This document shows positions 8,969 through 18,004 of a stretch of 64,000 nucleotides of DNA, piece by piece. The notes below the pieces were generated by a model. The model was not told where the DNA came from. It made no database searches and saw only the letters and a list, made by a program, of their open reading frames with translations. The number at the start of each line of letters is the position of its first letter. Position 1 is the first letter of the stretch. The translations under genes were made by a program, and so were the position numbers. Source of the DNA: Clostridioides difficile_D (GTDB lineage Bacteria > Bacillota > Clostridia > Peptostreptococcales > Peptostreptococcaceae); NCBI GenBank assembly GCA_945861085.1, contig OX244046.1, positions 3,968,001 to 4,032,000 on the forward strand. The letters are read 5' to 3'.

Positions 8969-10357
8969 CTATAATTTGTTGAAATTAATTTTTAATACTT
9001 CTTTTGTGCTTTCATCAATTTTATAATTCTCACTGATTTTATAATCTCCAACACATATTATTCCTTCACTATCTGTGATTATAGGAATTTTACATCTTTC
9101 TTCTCTTGGGATTTTTAAATCTATGAATAAATCCTTCACTTTTTTACTTCCCATAGCAAGCTTTATCTTATCACCTTGCCTTCTACTTCTTATTACTATA
9201 CCCCCTTTTACCTTATTAAAATCAAACCCTTTAGATGAATTGTCTAATTTCATACTCTTATACCTATCTATACTTATTACTTGGGTCTCAATAATTTGTT
9301 TTAATTCTTTTATTTTTATAAACCCATTACTAGGTACATTGTAATAAAATTCAATTTCCTCATTAACAATTTCCTCATTGGTTAATATTATACTGTCTTT
9401 TTTTCTATAAACAAATATATTTCTTGGAAGAGTTAACATTTTATTTACTTTTGAATCACTTTCTAAAGACATTATATCCTCTATATGTCTTTGGTCAACA
9501 AAATTAGTATCTCCTAGTATATGTTTTATAGAATTTCTAAGAACTCTAACTTTGATTGCATCATGCAAGCAAATAAAATTATCTAAATTTATCTCTACAA
9601 AGCCTTTTTCTTTTACATTTGAAACTTCTCTAAATTTAGCCTCCGCCTCTTTCTCAATATAATCGTTATCACTTTTTAAACTATTGCTCATCCTCACTAT
9701 AGATTCTATTACATTTGAATTAAAATTATCCTTCATATATGGTAAAAGGTCTAACCTTATTTTATTTCTAGTGTATATATTTTCTAAATTTGTTTTATCT
9801 ATTCTCGGGTTTAAATTATAAGCTTCACAATACTCCTCTATCTCACTTCTTTCCACATCTAATATGGGTCTAATTATGCAATTATCTCTAATATAATCAA
9901 TTCCCTTTAGACCTGTTAAACCTGTTCCTCTCATAATACGCATCATAACAGTTTCAGCTTGGTCATTGAGATTATGACCTATTGCTATTTTATTGGCTTT
10001 AATCTTATCCTTAATTTCATAAAACATTTCATATCTTAGCTTCCTTGCTCCTTCTTCTAATGATAATCCCTCATTTTCACAATATTTTGGTACATTAATA
10101 GACTTTACAAAGAATACAATTCCCATATCCTCACAAAGCTTAGATACATATAATGCATCTTTTTGAGCTTCTATCCCTCTTATTTGATGATTTAAATGTG
10201 CTGCATATATTTCTATATTAAAATCTTTTTTCAATCTATTTAGTACATGCAATAAACAAACTGAATCAGGTCCTCCAGAAAGACCTAAAACTATTTTATC
10301 GCCTTTTTGTATTAAATTATGTTTATTTATAGTACCTAGTACCTTATCAAATATCAT
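8969..10357 (-). CDS. tilS: tRNA(Ile)-lysidine synthase
   Basis: Modifies the wobble C of the CAU anticodon tRNA(Ile) to lysidine so that it reads AUA. AUA is very common in this genome. The 462-residue protein carries the N-type ATP-pyrophosphatase P-loop LSGGPDSVCLL near residue 27 and the GHNLNDQAETVMMR segment. The C-terminal TilS domain shows KVKDLFIDLKIPREER. Length is normal. It is directly followed by ftsH. Confidence 0.95.
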   Translation of the reverse strand: MIFDKVLGTINKHNLIQKGDKIVLGLSGGPDSVCLLHVLNRLKKDFNIEIYAAHLNHQIRGIEAQKDALYVSKLCEDMGIVFFVKSINVPKYCENEGLSLEEGARKLRYEMFYEIKDKIKANKIAIGHNLNDQAETVMMRIMRGTGLTGLKGIDYIRDNCIIRPILDVERSEIEEYCEAYNLNPRIDKTNLENIYTRNKIRLDLLPYMKDNFNSNVIESIVRMSNSLKSDNDYIEKEAEAKFREVSNVKEKGFVEINLDNFICLHDAIKVRVLRNSIKHILGDTNFVDQRHIEDIMSLESDSKVNKMLTLPRNIFVYRKKDSIILTNEEIVNEEIEFYYNVPSNGFIKIKELKQIIETQVISIDRYKSMKLDNSSKGFDFNKVKGGIVIRSRRQGDKIKLAMGSKKVKDLFIDLKIPREERCKIPIITDSEGIICVGDYKISENYKIDESTKEVLKINFNKL

Positions 10358-10480
10358 ATTTATCCCTCTTACACTTAGTTTTATTCACTTTTAAGTATAC
10401 TTTCTATAAAAAAACGCTAAACCCTTGTATCAATTTTAAGAAATTAAAGTTTAATATAAATATAATAATACCAAATAAAT

Positions 10481-10510
10481 TAAATAAAAGGTAGTTTTTT
10501 CACTACCTTT
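10481..10510 (-). terminator. Terminator hairpin after the YwiB-like gene
   Basis: 9-bp arms AAAGGTAGT / ACTACCTTT (10487-10495 and 10502-10510) around a 6-base loop, followed on the minus strand by T-rich DNA. It separates murI/YwiB from tilS. Confidence 0.7.
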
Positions 10511-10539
10511 ATAAAATTTCTGGAAAATAGCTATAGTTA

Positions 10540-10968
10540 TTATTTAATACCTATGTATATATCTATTTTATTCCTACCTAAAAATAAATCTTGTATCTTT
10601 ATATTATAGTCTATTTTCAATTTTATGTATTCCCCTTCTTGTATATTTATATCTAATTCTCTTGTATCAATATCAATTAATAAAGTACCTTGTGGGGTCA
10701 CATATTTTGTAGTGCTACTTTCTCCACATTTAAACAGCATTGTTGAGTTAATAGCGCCAAACTTTTTGATACTAACTTCATTTTTAAGTATCTTTATAGT
10801 ATTAGTTATTTCTATATTTTCTTCTTTTTCCTTGTAAATAACATATATTCCATCATTTTTGTAAAAAATTTTACCAAAGGCAGTCATCTCTATGGTGTCC
10901 ATATTTCCTTTTTCATCATATTGTCTAGTATTTATACTTATTTTTACACTCAACGATTTTTCCTCCAT
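10540..10968 (-). CDS. DUF1934 (YwiB-like) beta-barrel protein
   Basis: 142 residues with alternating polar and hydrophobic beta-strand character. It matches the DUF1934/YwiB family by pattern (TIEMTAFGKIFYKNDGIYVIYKE near the N-terminus, KYVTPQGTLLIDIDT in the middle). Structures in this family are small calycin-like barrels, but no biochemical role is established that I can cite. It lies 16 bases after murI and is probably cotranscribed with it. No signal peptide or membrane segment is seen. Confidence 0.75.
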   Translation of the reverse strand: MEEKSLSVKISINTRQYDEKGNMDTIEMTAFGKIFYKNDGIYVIYKEKEENIEITNTIKILKNEVSIKKFGAINSTMLFKCGESSTTKYVTPQGTLLIDIDTRELDINIQEGEYIKLKIDYNIKIQDLFLGRNKIDIYIGIK

Positions 10969-10984
10969 AGATTCTTCATATAAG

Positions 10985-11791
10985 CTAATATTTTTGTATT
11001 TCTACTTTTTGAATCTTATCAATTTTTTTCTTTAAAAATTCTCTTGCTATATCTGAAAATTTTTCATGTATATCTGATACATAATATTGATAAGTTCCGT
11101 GAACTTCTGTATTGTTTATAATATTTTGTCCCTCTAAAATCGTTTTTAAATCTTTAGCAGTCTCTTTAGCTGGATTAACTAGTTTTATATGTTCTCCAAC
11201 TTCCTCACCTATTGTTCTCTTCAAAATAGGATAATGAGTACATCCTAATACTAGAGAATCTATGTTTTTTTCTTTCAATTCTTGTAAATATATCTTTGCT
11301 GTCAATTTAGCTACTTCTGTATTTGCCCATCCTTCTTCAACAATAGGTACAAATAGAGGACATGCTTTATTGACAATTTCTATACTCTCATCTATTTTAG
11401 ATATTTCCAAATTGTATGCTTTTGAACTTATAGTTCCTTCAGTTCCTATTATTCCTACAATTTTGTTTTTTGTAGAACTTACAGCTGTTCTAGCTCCTGC
11501 TTCTATAACACCAATTATTGGTATATCATATTTTTCTTGAGCTTCTTTTAAACTTCTTGCAGTAGCAGTGTTACATGCTATAACTATAGCTTTTACATCT
11601 TTTGTTTTTAAAAAGTTTATGGCTTGAAAAGTATATTTAATTATAGTTTCTTTAGACCTTGAACCATATGGTATTCTAGCAGTATCTCCAAAATATATTA
11701 TATCCTCATTTGGTAATATCTTCATTATCTCTTTTAAAACTGTTAATCCACCCAATCCTGAATCAAAAACTCCTATTGGCTTATTGCTCAT
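10985..11791 (-). CDS. murI: Glutamate racemase
   Basis: Makes D-glutamate for peptidoglycan. The 268-residue protein has the opening VFDSGLGGLTVLKEI and both catalytic cysteines, in ACNTATA (near residue 73) and GCTHYPIL (near residue 184). The acidic and His residues around them match the two-base mechanism of the family. It is upstream of the YwiB-like gene and downstream of the sleB terminator, so it probably has its own promoter in 11800-11910. Confidence 0.95.
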   Translation of the reverse strand: MSNKPIGVFDSGLGGLTVLKEIMKILPNEDIIYFGDTARIPYGSRSKETIIKYTFQAINFLKTKDVKAIVIACNTATARSLKEAQEKYDIPIIGVIEAGARTAVSSTKNKIVGIIGTEGTISSKAYNLEISKIDESIEIVNKACPLFVPIVEEGWANTEVAKLTAKIYLQELKEKNIDSLVLGCTHYPILKRTIGEEVGEHIKLVNPAKETAKDLKTILEGQNIINNTEVHGTYQYYVSDIHEKFSDIAREFLKKKIDKIQKVEIQKY

Positions 11792-11913
11792 ATTTATACA
11801 ACACCTACTTTACATTTTTGTGTTTAACAACAACTTATTTATCGCTAAAATTTTTATTTATATTCATAATTAATATATTATTACCTAAATGATTATTATA
11901 GTTTATTTTACAC

Positions 11914-11972
11914 AAAAAATAAAGGAGCTATCTAAAATTAGAAAATAATTTCTATAAAAAGACAACTCCTTT
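11914..11972 (-). terminator. Terminator after sleB-like gene
   Basis: Arms AAAGGAG (11921-11927) and CTCCTTT (11966-11972) with partial pairing inside the 38-base loop. On the minus strand they are followed by ATTTTTTG. Confidence 0.6.
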
Positions 11973-11992
11973 CACTACTTAAAAATTTAAAT

Positions 11993-12499
11993 TTATTTTG
12001 CAAACACATGATTTCCTATTCTCATATATGGATTTAGTCTATTTATCCATTTGCAAGTGGCTATTTCTGGATTCCAGAAATATACTGCTTTATTAGTCGG
12101 GTCAGTTCCATAAAGAGCTTCTTGAGCTGCTTTACATGCTGAGTCTGTCGGTGTCATCTTTATTGAACCATCAAGCACAACTGAGAAAGCATTTTTTTGG
12201 TATATAACTTCTTCTATTGTGTCTGGAAATCTAGGGTCCAATACTCTATTTATTACTACAGCTGCTACAGCAACCTGTCCCTCATAGCTTTCTCCTCTAG
12301 CTTCTCCTGCAACCAACTTAGATAATAGCATTAAGTCATTATCAGATAAATTTATGACTTCTTTCTTTGCTATATTTTTTTCTTGTTTATTTATTTTCTT
12401 AATCTTCTCTGTTGGTTCATATGCAAATACCTCTTTAATAGGTATAAATATAAAAGTCAAAGCTAATAGTATAGCCATCAGTTTACTCCACCTGTCCAT
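11993..12499 (-). CDS. sleB: SleB-like spore cortex-lytic / cell wall hydrolase
   Basis: Secreted peptidoglycan hydrolase of the Hydrolase_2 (SleB/CwlJ) family. After a hydrophobic signal segment, the catalytic domain shows KLVAGEARGESYEGQVAVAAV with the key glutamate, then NAFSVVLDGS and KAVYFWNPEIATCKW. There is no N-terminal peptidoglycan-binding domain, so it is shorter than Bacillus SleB. A GTG at 12511 is in frame, but it overlaps the ribosome site AAGGAG (12511-12516), so the ATG at 12499 is chosen. It follows spoIIR, which fits a sporulation role. In C. difficile cortex lysis depends mainly on SleC, so this enzyme may be accessory. Confidence 0.85.
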   Translation of the reverse strand: MDRWSKLMAILLALTFIFIPIKEVFAYEPTEKIKKINKQEKNIAKKEVINLSDNDLMLLSKLVAGEARGESYEGQVAVAAVVINRVLDPRFPDTIEEVIYQKNAFSVVLDGSIKMTPTDSACKAAQEALYGTDPTNKAVYFWNPEIATCKWINRLNPYMRIGNHVFAK

Positions 12500-12528
12500 G
12501 ATTAAAACCACTCCTTACAATCTTATTT

Positions 12529-13188
12529 TTAAAATTTTTTCTCTAAATCTTTTACCACTTCAAGTACTTTAAATTTAATTTTTACTCTACTTGTTTTCTT
12601 TGGTGTATCTTGCTTTATTAACTTATATTCTTTATCAGTTAAAACTTCTTTCAACTTATCGTCTGTAGATTTATCTATTACTCCATTAGACTCATCAACA
12701 AAGCATAGTGGAGGGAACATAACACACCACCAATTTTTTCCTTCACCTTTTCCAATAATAATCTTTAATGCCTTATATTCACCAGCAGGAAGAACTATAT
12801 TAGAATATTGTTTAGTAGGAAAATTGCTATATTGTATACCTACCTTTACACTGTAATTATATCCATTTTCAAGAATAATATTTTTGCTTATTTTTTCCAA
12901 ACTACTATATTCTCTTTTTATAATAGCTTCACTTTCTTTTATACTTTTTGAGTTTTGAAGCTTTGGCTGTAAATATTTTATTACTTCATCTCTAACTTTT
13001 AGTTTAAGCTCTTGGTCCTCATCTGTATTACTATTTGCTATAACATGAAATCTTATTAATTTATCTTTATAATCTTTTGATATATTGTCGACTTTTTTTA
13101 CTTCACCATTTATTACTATTGTCATTATTGATATGACTGATATAAGACTCAATATTAATATACCTAATCTAATCTTAATTTTTCTCAT
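12529..13188 (-). CDS. spoIIR: Stage II sporulation protein R
   Basis: Forespore-made secreted signal that triggers SpoIIGA to process pro-SigE in the mother cell. The 219-residue protein has an N-terminal membrane/signal segment and the family core RFHVIANSNTDEDQELKLKV, followed by conserved WWCVMFPPLCFVDE (with the Cys pair). The C-terminus is Lys-rich. It sits 29 bases upstream of the sleB-like gene. A start promoter recognised by the forespore sigma factor is expected but no clean match was found. Confidence 0.93.
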   Translation of the reverse strand: MRKIKIRLGILILSLISVISIMTIVINGEVKKVDNISKDYKDKLIRFHVIANSNTDEDQELKLKVRDEVIKYLQPKLQNSKSIKESEAIIKREYSSLEKISKNIILENGYNYSVKVGIQYSNFPTKQYSNIVLPAGEYKALKIIIGKGEGKNWWCVMFPPLCFVDESNGVIDKSTDDKLKEVLTDKEYKLIKQDTPKKTSRVKIKFKVLEVVKDLEKKF

Positions 13189-13275
13189 TGAAAATTCCCC
13201 CTCAAGATAAATTTATATCATCAATTATGTCCAATTAAATTTAATTTATTCATAATATTTTTCAATATTAATAAA

Positions 13276-13320
13276 AAAAGCTACTTTAAAATGATTACAA
13301 TCATTTTAAAGTAGCTTTTA
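13276..13320. terminator. Bidirectional terminator between spoIIR and the GntR gene
   Basis: Near-perfect inverted repeat with arms of about 20 bases reading AAAGCTACTTTAAAATGATT and its complement, bordered by A and T runs on both sides. On the minus strand it ends the ispE-GntR transcript. Confidence 0.85.
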
Positions 13321-13331
13321 AACTTTATATT

Positions 13332-14012
13332 TTATAAGTCTTTACTAATCATAGCCTTATCTATCATAAACTGCTCTGCTTTTTCTATATGTTCTGTAGC
13401 ATACTTCTTAGATAACTCACTATCACCTTTAATTATGGCATCAAGTAAATATTTATGTTCTTCAACAATATTATGTGATGTATCATAAGCAGACATGTAA
13501 GTAACTCTAAACCTATATACTTGTTCCCATAATGAGTTTATTAATTGGATTAATTTTTTATTATTAGTTGCTTTAAATATACATTCATGAAATTCTACAT
13601 CAAGTTTTAACAGTGCATCTACATCGGATTCTAAAGTACTCTTTTTGAATTCTTCTGATATATCTTTAAGCTTTTTAATATCTTCATCACTAATTCTTTC
13701 GGCGGCAAGATATGCTGCTAAGCCTTCTAAGCTTGCTCTTACTTCTAATACATCCATAATATCCTTTAACGACATATTTGCAACATACGCACCTTTCCTA
13801 GGCAACATAACAACTAAACCTTCTAATTCAAGCTTTCTTATTGCCTCTCTCACTGGAGTTCTGCTTACTCCTAATTGTTCTGCTAGTTGTACTTCCATTA
13901 GCCTTTGACCAGGCTTTAATTTTCCTTCTAAGATTGCCTCTCTTAAATTTTCAAAGACTACATCTCTTAATGGCTTGTAATTATCCAAGTTCAGTTTAGT
14001 TAAATTCTCCAC
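13332..14012 (-). CDS. GntR family regulator, FadR subfamily (FCD effector domain)
   Basis: DNA-binding repressor or activator with an N-terminal winged helix (LAEQLGVSRTPVREAIRKLELEG) and a C-terminal all-helical FCD domain (about residues 80-210) that often binds a metal and an organic acid. The ligand is unknown. A longer frame starts at 14048, but the best ribosome site (AAAGGGG, 9 bases before) serves the GTG at 14012, giving about 226 residues. It overlaps the end of ispE by 17 bases. In B. subtilis the neighbour of ispE is purR, which is not a relative of this protein. Confidence 0.85.
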   Translation of the reverse strand: MENLTKLNLDNYKPLRDVVFENLREAILEGKLKPGQRLMEVQLAEQLGVSRTPVREAIRKLELEGLVVMLPRKGAYVANMSLKDIMDVLEVRASLEGLAAYLAAERISDEDIKKLKDISEEFKKSTLESDVDALLKLDVEFHECIFKATNNKKLIQLINSLWEQVYRFRVTYMSAYDTSHNIVEEHKYLLDAIIKGDSELSKKYATEHIEKAEQFMIDKAMISKDL

Positions 14013-14886
14013 AAATTTCAACCCCTTTTTGACTGCTATTAACAACATACACCTGTTTATATTTTTTTAATAATTCTTTTTTTCCAATTAGAGCATCTTC
14101 TTTACTTTCAAATAGTCCAAAAACTGTAGGACCACTTCCACTCATCATAGAACCTAAAGCATTATTTTTCATCATTACTTGCTTTATATCATTTATTTCT
14201 CTATGTTTACTTATAGTAACATTTTCAAGAATATTTACCATGCTTTCCGACACAGCTTTTATATCTTCAGACTTTAAACACTCCATCAAATATTTATTAT
14301 TTGGTCTTTTTTTAATATTATTCAAATCTAATCCTTGATAAACTTCTTTAGTAGAAACGAATAAGTCTGGTTTACATATCAATATATTCATATCACACGG
14401 TAAACCTTTGATGTCTGTTAGCTTTTCTCCAACACCTTGAGCTAAAGCAGGTCTTCCTGATATACAAAATGGAACATCTGCTCCTAAATTAAATCCTATT
14501 TCTTTTAATTCATCTTCAGATAATCCAAGTTTCCATAATTGATTTAGACCTACTAATACTGCGGCTGCATTAGAACTTCCTCCAGCCATTCCTGCTGCTA
14601 CAGGAATATTTTTTTCTATGAATATCTCTACACCTTTTTTTATATCAAATTTATTCTTAAATATTTTAGCAGCTTTATAAACAATATTATCTTCATCTAA
14701 AGGAATATCTAAACTAGTGCTTTTTACCTTTATTTCATCTTCATCTAAATTTTTTATCTCTACTATATCGTATAAATCTATCGTTTGCATTATCATTTCA
14801 ACAAAATGATAACCGTCTTGCCTTTTTCCTAAGACATCAATGGATAAATTTATTTTTGCTCTACTCTTTAGTCTTATAAAATCCAT
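13996..14886 (-). CDS. ispE: 4-diphosphocytidyl-2-C-methyl-D-erythritol kinase
   Basis: Fourth step of the MEP isoprenoid pathway. It is a GHMP kinase with the ATP loop PVAAGMAGGSSNAAAVL near residue 90, the N-terminal AKINLSIDVLGKRQDGYH and the C-terminal MSGSGPTVFG. An ATG at 14925 is in frame, but the AAGGAGGA ribosome site lies between it and the ATG at 14886, so the latter is used (296 residues). The product gene overlaps the following GntR gene, so both are translated from one message. Confidence 0.95.
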   Translation of the reverse strand: MDFIRLKSRAKINLSIDVLGKRQDGYHFVEMIMQTIDLYDIVEIKNLDEDEIKVKSTSLDIPLDEDNIVYKAAKIFKNKFDIKKGVEIFIEKNIPVAAGMAGGSSNAAAVLVGLNQLWKLGLSEDELKEIGFNLGADVPFCISGRPALAQGVGEKLTDIKGLPCDMNILICKPDLFVSTKEVYQGLDLNNIKKRPNNKYLMECLKSEDIKAVSESMVNILENVTISKHREINDIKQVMMKNNALGSMMSGSGPTVFGLFESKEDALIGKKELLKKYKQVYVVNSSQKGVEICGEFN

Positions 14887-14940
14887 TCTATCCTCCTTGT
14901 TTAAAGAATAATGCATCACTAACAATAATATTATACTACA

Positions 14941-14978
14941 AAAAATAAAATAATAGGGTATTATAATACCCTATTATA
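14941..14978 (-). terminator. Terminator after sipL
   Basis: Perfect palindrome at 14951-14978 (13-bp arms ATAATAGGGTATT and its complement). On the minus strand it is followed by TTTATTTTTT. Confidence 0.85.
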
Positions 14979-15003
14979 CTTAATTACTTTAAATTTTTTA
15001 ACA

Positions 15004-16554
15004 TTAATCTACTAATACGACTTTTTTTTCTAAAATAAGACACTTACCAGGCTTAATTGGTTCATCAAGTTTTATATCATTAAGTTCTGCAATTTCATTT
15101 TCTGTTGTATTGTATTTTTTTGCAATGTTCCAGAAAGTATCTCCTTCTTTACATATATATACAATTATGCTAGGAGCTTTAGATAAATCATAGACACCTT
15201 GGTCTTCACCCTTGATAATAAAGTTTTCTGCTTTCTTATCTAATGCTTCAGTAAATCGCTTGATTTTTATAATTAAATCTATCTGGTCTCTATTCAAATC
15301 AACTTCAACTTTATCAATACATGCTGTATTAAACACAGATGCTGTATCAGTTAAATTATCCATCTCTATATCGTGTTCAAATGGAATTTCTTCACTAATT
15401 TTATAAACCAATTTTAAACCTTCAACTGGAACAAATAAAATTTCAACTTTTATGATTCCTTGTATAATACTTTTATTTCCTTCAATATAGCTATTTTCTA
15501 TAGACATAGTTGGACAAACGCTTACAATATCTTTTATTTGTATATCATCATTATCATTTCTTATGCCTTCTCTAACCATAAATGTTTCTTCACTATTTCT
15601 TAAAGTCTTATTCAACTGAATAGGTTTATGGTCAAATTTTATTATTTTTTGAGGAGAATATGCATCTTGTAATACTTCTCTTGTCACTTCATCTGTAACT
15701 TTTACTTTACAACAAGCCATACAATCTATTTCTAAAAGACCTGTATTACTTTCACTATTTTGTTTGAAAATATGATTAAAGTCTGACATAGATAACAGGA
15801 CTTCCTCAGTCATACCATCACTAACTCCAGGCACTTCTACAAATTGAGTAAACTCAATACCTACTCTATCCAACTCCACAAGTTCACCCTCATATGTACA
15901 AGCTAATGGATTTATTTCTAATACTCCACCAATAATAACTTTATTATCAGTCACTCTACTTTCTTTTACTTTAACACATGGATTCAAACTTATTATAGAC
16001 TGAATTTCTTCTGTGTTTATAGTTATAGTATCTCTTATAGAACTTTCTGCTTTTTCTATTCCAACTATATCTTGAAAACATATTTCCTTTCTGTACTTTT
16101 GTATTCCTTCTACTTGTGCCACATCTTTTACAATGTCTAATCTTTGCTTCTCAAACAAACTTCCCCTTATATTCATAAGAGCTCCTACTTTAATTTTTCT
16201 CTCATTCATTATAGTACAATCCATATGCTCTACTTCTGAAAACAACATGTATTCCATATCTTGAACAACATTATCTTTTTCTATTACTTCGTTTATATCT
16301 ACTTTCCCATCTACATTAGAAATAGTATTTTTATCATCTGCAATATAGATTACATTATAATTAAAACTTCCTCTACAAAGTATCTTCCCATCTGCCATTT
16401 CAATTTTTTTAATTGATATGTACCCTTCTGTTTTTACAATTTCATATACATCTAATTTTTTGTCCGGCACAACTGCCTCCGCCTCAATGAATGTTTGAAA
16501 TTTTCCAAAGTCTATTCTATTGTCAACCTTAATTACATCTTTAATTAATTCCAT
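15004..16554 (-). CDS. sipL: DUF3794-LysM spore coat morphogenetic protein (SipL)
   Basis: The 516-residue protein has three DUF3794 (SPOCS) repeats covering most of its length and a single C-terminal LysM domain (about residues 465-510, IVYICKEGDTFWNIAKKYNT). In C. difficile the protein with this architecture, SipL, binds SpoIVA and anchors the coat to the forespore surface, replacing SpoVID. Position between ispE and veg-yabG supports the assignment. No signal peptide is seen, which fits a mother-cell cytoplasmic role. The assignment rests on architecture and context. Confidence 0.9.
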   Translation of the reverse strand: MELIKDVIKVDNRIDFGKFQTFIEAEAVVPDKKLDVYEIVKTEGYISIKKIEMADGKILCRGSFNYNVIYIADDKNTISNVDGKVDINEVIEKDNVVQDMEYMLFSEVEHMDCTIMNERKIKVGALMNIRGSLFEKQRLDIVKDVAQVEGIQKYRKEICFQDIVGIEKAESSIRDTITINTEEIQSIISLNPCVKVKESRVTDNKVIIGGVLEINPLACTYEGELVELDRVGIEFTQFVEVPGVSDGMTEEVLLSMSDFNHIFKQNSESNTGLLEIDCMACCKVKVTDEVTREVLQDAYSPQKIIKFDHKPIQLNKTLRNSEETFMVREGIRNDNDDIQIKDIVSVCPTMSIENSYIEGNKSIIQGIIKVEILFVPVEGLKLVYKISEEIPFEHDIEMDNLTDTASVFNTACIDKVEVDLNRDQIDLIIKIKRFTEALDKKAENFIIKGEDQGVYDLSKAPSIIVYICKEGDTFWNIAKKYNTTENEIAELNDIKLDEPIKPGKCLILEKKVVLVD

Positions 16555-16610
16555 AGCCTACCTCCTTAAGTATTATAAAAATATCACACTATATTTATAT
16601 TTAAGGAGCC

Positions 16611-16645
16611 AAAAAAAAATTACACCTATTTTTAATAGGTATAAT
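16611..16645 (-). terminator. Terminator after veg
   Basis: 12-bp arms (ATTACACCTATT and complement with one wobble) around a 3-base loop, then nine T residues on the minus strand: a textbook intrinsic terminator. Confidence 0.9.
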
Positions 16646-16646
16646 T

Positions 16647-16913
16647 TTAACTGATTTGTAATTTATCTTGATCTCTAAAAACTTGCAACTTTACATTAGA
16701 TGTTAATAAATCTGAGTAACTATAAGATACTCTAGGATATCCATTACTTTCATCATCTAATTTTATAACAAACACGCTTGGATAAACTTTTTCTAGTATA
16801 CCCTCTTTTGTAATAATCTGCTTTCTTCCTTTATTAGCTTTCAACAATATTTTCTTTCCTATATGTCTCTCTAAGCTTACTCTTATCTTGTCTAGAGTTT
16901 GAACAGTAGCCAC
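16647..16913 (-). CDS. veg: Veg family protein
   Basis: Small, highly expressed protein of the Veg/DUF1021 family, linked in B. subtilis to biofilm formation through an incompletely understood mechanism. An ATG frame starts at 16955. The GTG at 16913 has a GAAGG ribosome site 7 bases upstream and gives 88 residues starting ATVQTLDKIR, matching the usual family length of about 86, so it is chosen. The core has HIGKKILLKANKGRKQ and RVSYSYSDLLT. It lies between yabG and sipL, as in many spore formers. The gap to yabG suggests separate transcription. Confidence 0.9.
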   Translation of the reverse strand: MATVQTLDKIRVSLERHIGKKILLKANKGRKQIITKEGILEKVYPSVFVIKLDDESNGYPRVSYSYSDLLTSNVKLQVFRDQDKLQIS

Positions 16914-17060
16914 AATATCACCTTCTTTAACGTTTATATGTTTACATAATATCACATATAAACATTTTTGTCAAATGTTTAAACTAATTATTTTATATAT
17001 TTTTTGCAAAAATGTCAATACTATTTTTGAAGATATACAGTATAATTATGTTAATTTTTG

Positions 17061-17921
17061 TTAATGCAATATTGTTTTTGGCATTGCCCATCTAAATTTT
17101 CCTCTTGTTTCAGAACCACCAATCCCCTTAACACCTGTAATAGTCTGCTCTATAACCTCATCAATAGGTACTACTACATCAATTCTTGAACAAGCAATTT
17201 TCTCCACTACAAAAACAGGGTCTAAAGCATGTATCATTATTCTTCCAGGTGAACTTGCATAATTTGCTCCAGCACTTATTATTTTTTCATAATTTGATTG
17301 GCATGCTCCTGCAAATATAACAAGATTATCCAAATTTGGTTGCCATTTACGTGCTTCTTTTACTGTTTTAATAAAGTTTAAAGAGTTTCTATAGTTACTC
17401 ATATCTTCTATATCCCCTCTTTTTATTGTCATTGCATCATGACCTGTTATTACTAGTATATCTGGATTATATTTTTCTAGTAATGCTCTTACTTCTTTAT
17501 ATTGATTTTGTTCTGAAACAGCTACACCTACTGCAGGTATTCCAAGTTGAGCATATACATCCAAGCAAATCTTTAAATATTCTTTATCTCCATCTATCTG
17601 TAATACCTTTCCAGGCATTCCATATGTGTTAGGATTTAATTGAAGTTTTGGAACTGCTCTTGTCATTCTTTTTTGTCTTTCTTTAGCTTTTCTTACTGAC
17701 TTATATAATAAATTTTCTACATTTTTATCTATTAATATACCTTTTATATCAGGTGCTTTTACTAATTCTAAGTCATCAATATAAGCATCTGCTATTACTC
17801 TAAATGCAATTCCCTTTAGTATAGCTATTTTCTCATTATTTTCATCTACACCAAAAGAGACTATTTTAAATACTATATCTTTGTTATGTGACTTTCTAGC
17901 TACAATGTCTCCTACCTTCAT
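17061..17921 (-). CDS. yabG: Sporulation-specific cysteine protease YabG
   Basis: Mother-cell protease that processes spore proteins; in C. difficile it is needed for processing of preproSleC and the pseudoprotease CspBA. The 286-residue protein has the family order: an N-terminal KOW-like segment (residues 1-60), then the catalytic part with VITGHDAMTIKRG and FAGACQSNYEKIISAGANYASSP, which hold the conserved His and Cys. TTGGAGG precedes the ATG. A SigK-like promoter lies upstream (17954-17980). Confidence 0.93.
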   Translation of the reverse strand: MKVGDIVARKSHNKDIVFKIVSFGVDENNEKIAILKGIAFRVIADAYIDDLELVKAPDIKGILIDKNVENLLYKSVRKAKERQKRMTRAVPKLQLNPNTYGMPGKVLQIDGDKEYLKICLDVYAQLGIPAVGVAVSEQNQYKEVRALLEKYNPDILVITGHDAMTIKRGDIEDMSNYRNSLNFIKTVKEARKWQPNLDNLVIFAGACQSNYEKIISAGANYASSPGRIMIHALDPVFVVEKIACSRIDVVVPIDEVIEQTITGVKGIGGSETRGKFRWAMPKTILH

Positions 17922-17953
17922 AGTTAAACCTCCAATAAATTTTTATCTTAGTT

Positions 17954-17980
17954 TATACTATGTTCGATATAAAACTTTGT
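17954..17980 (-). promoter_or_regulatory. Candidate SigK promoter of yabG
   Basis: On the minus strand CATAGTATA (17954-17962) fits the SigK -10 consensus CATAnnnTA. An AC dinucleotide (17979-17980) lies exactly 16 bases upstream, fitting the AC-16-CATA spacing. This agrees with late mother-cell expression of yabG. Confidence 0.6.
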
Positions 17981-18004
17981 TTCCTAATGTCAAAAAAACA
18001 TTTC

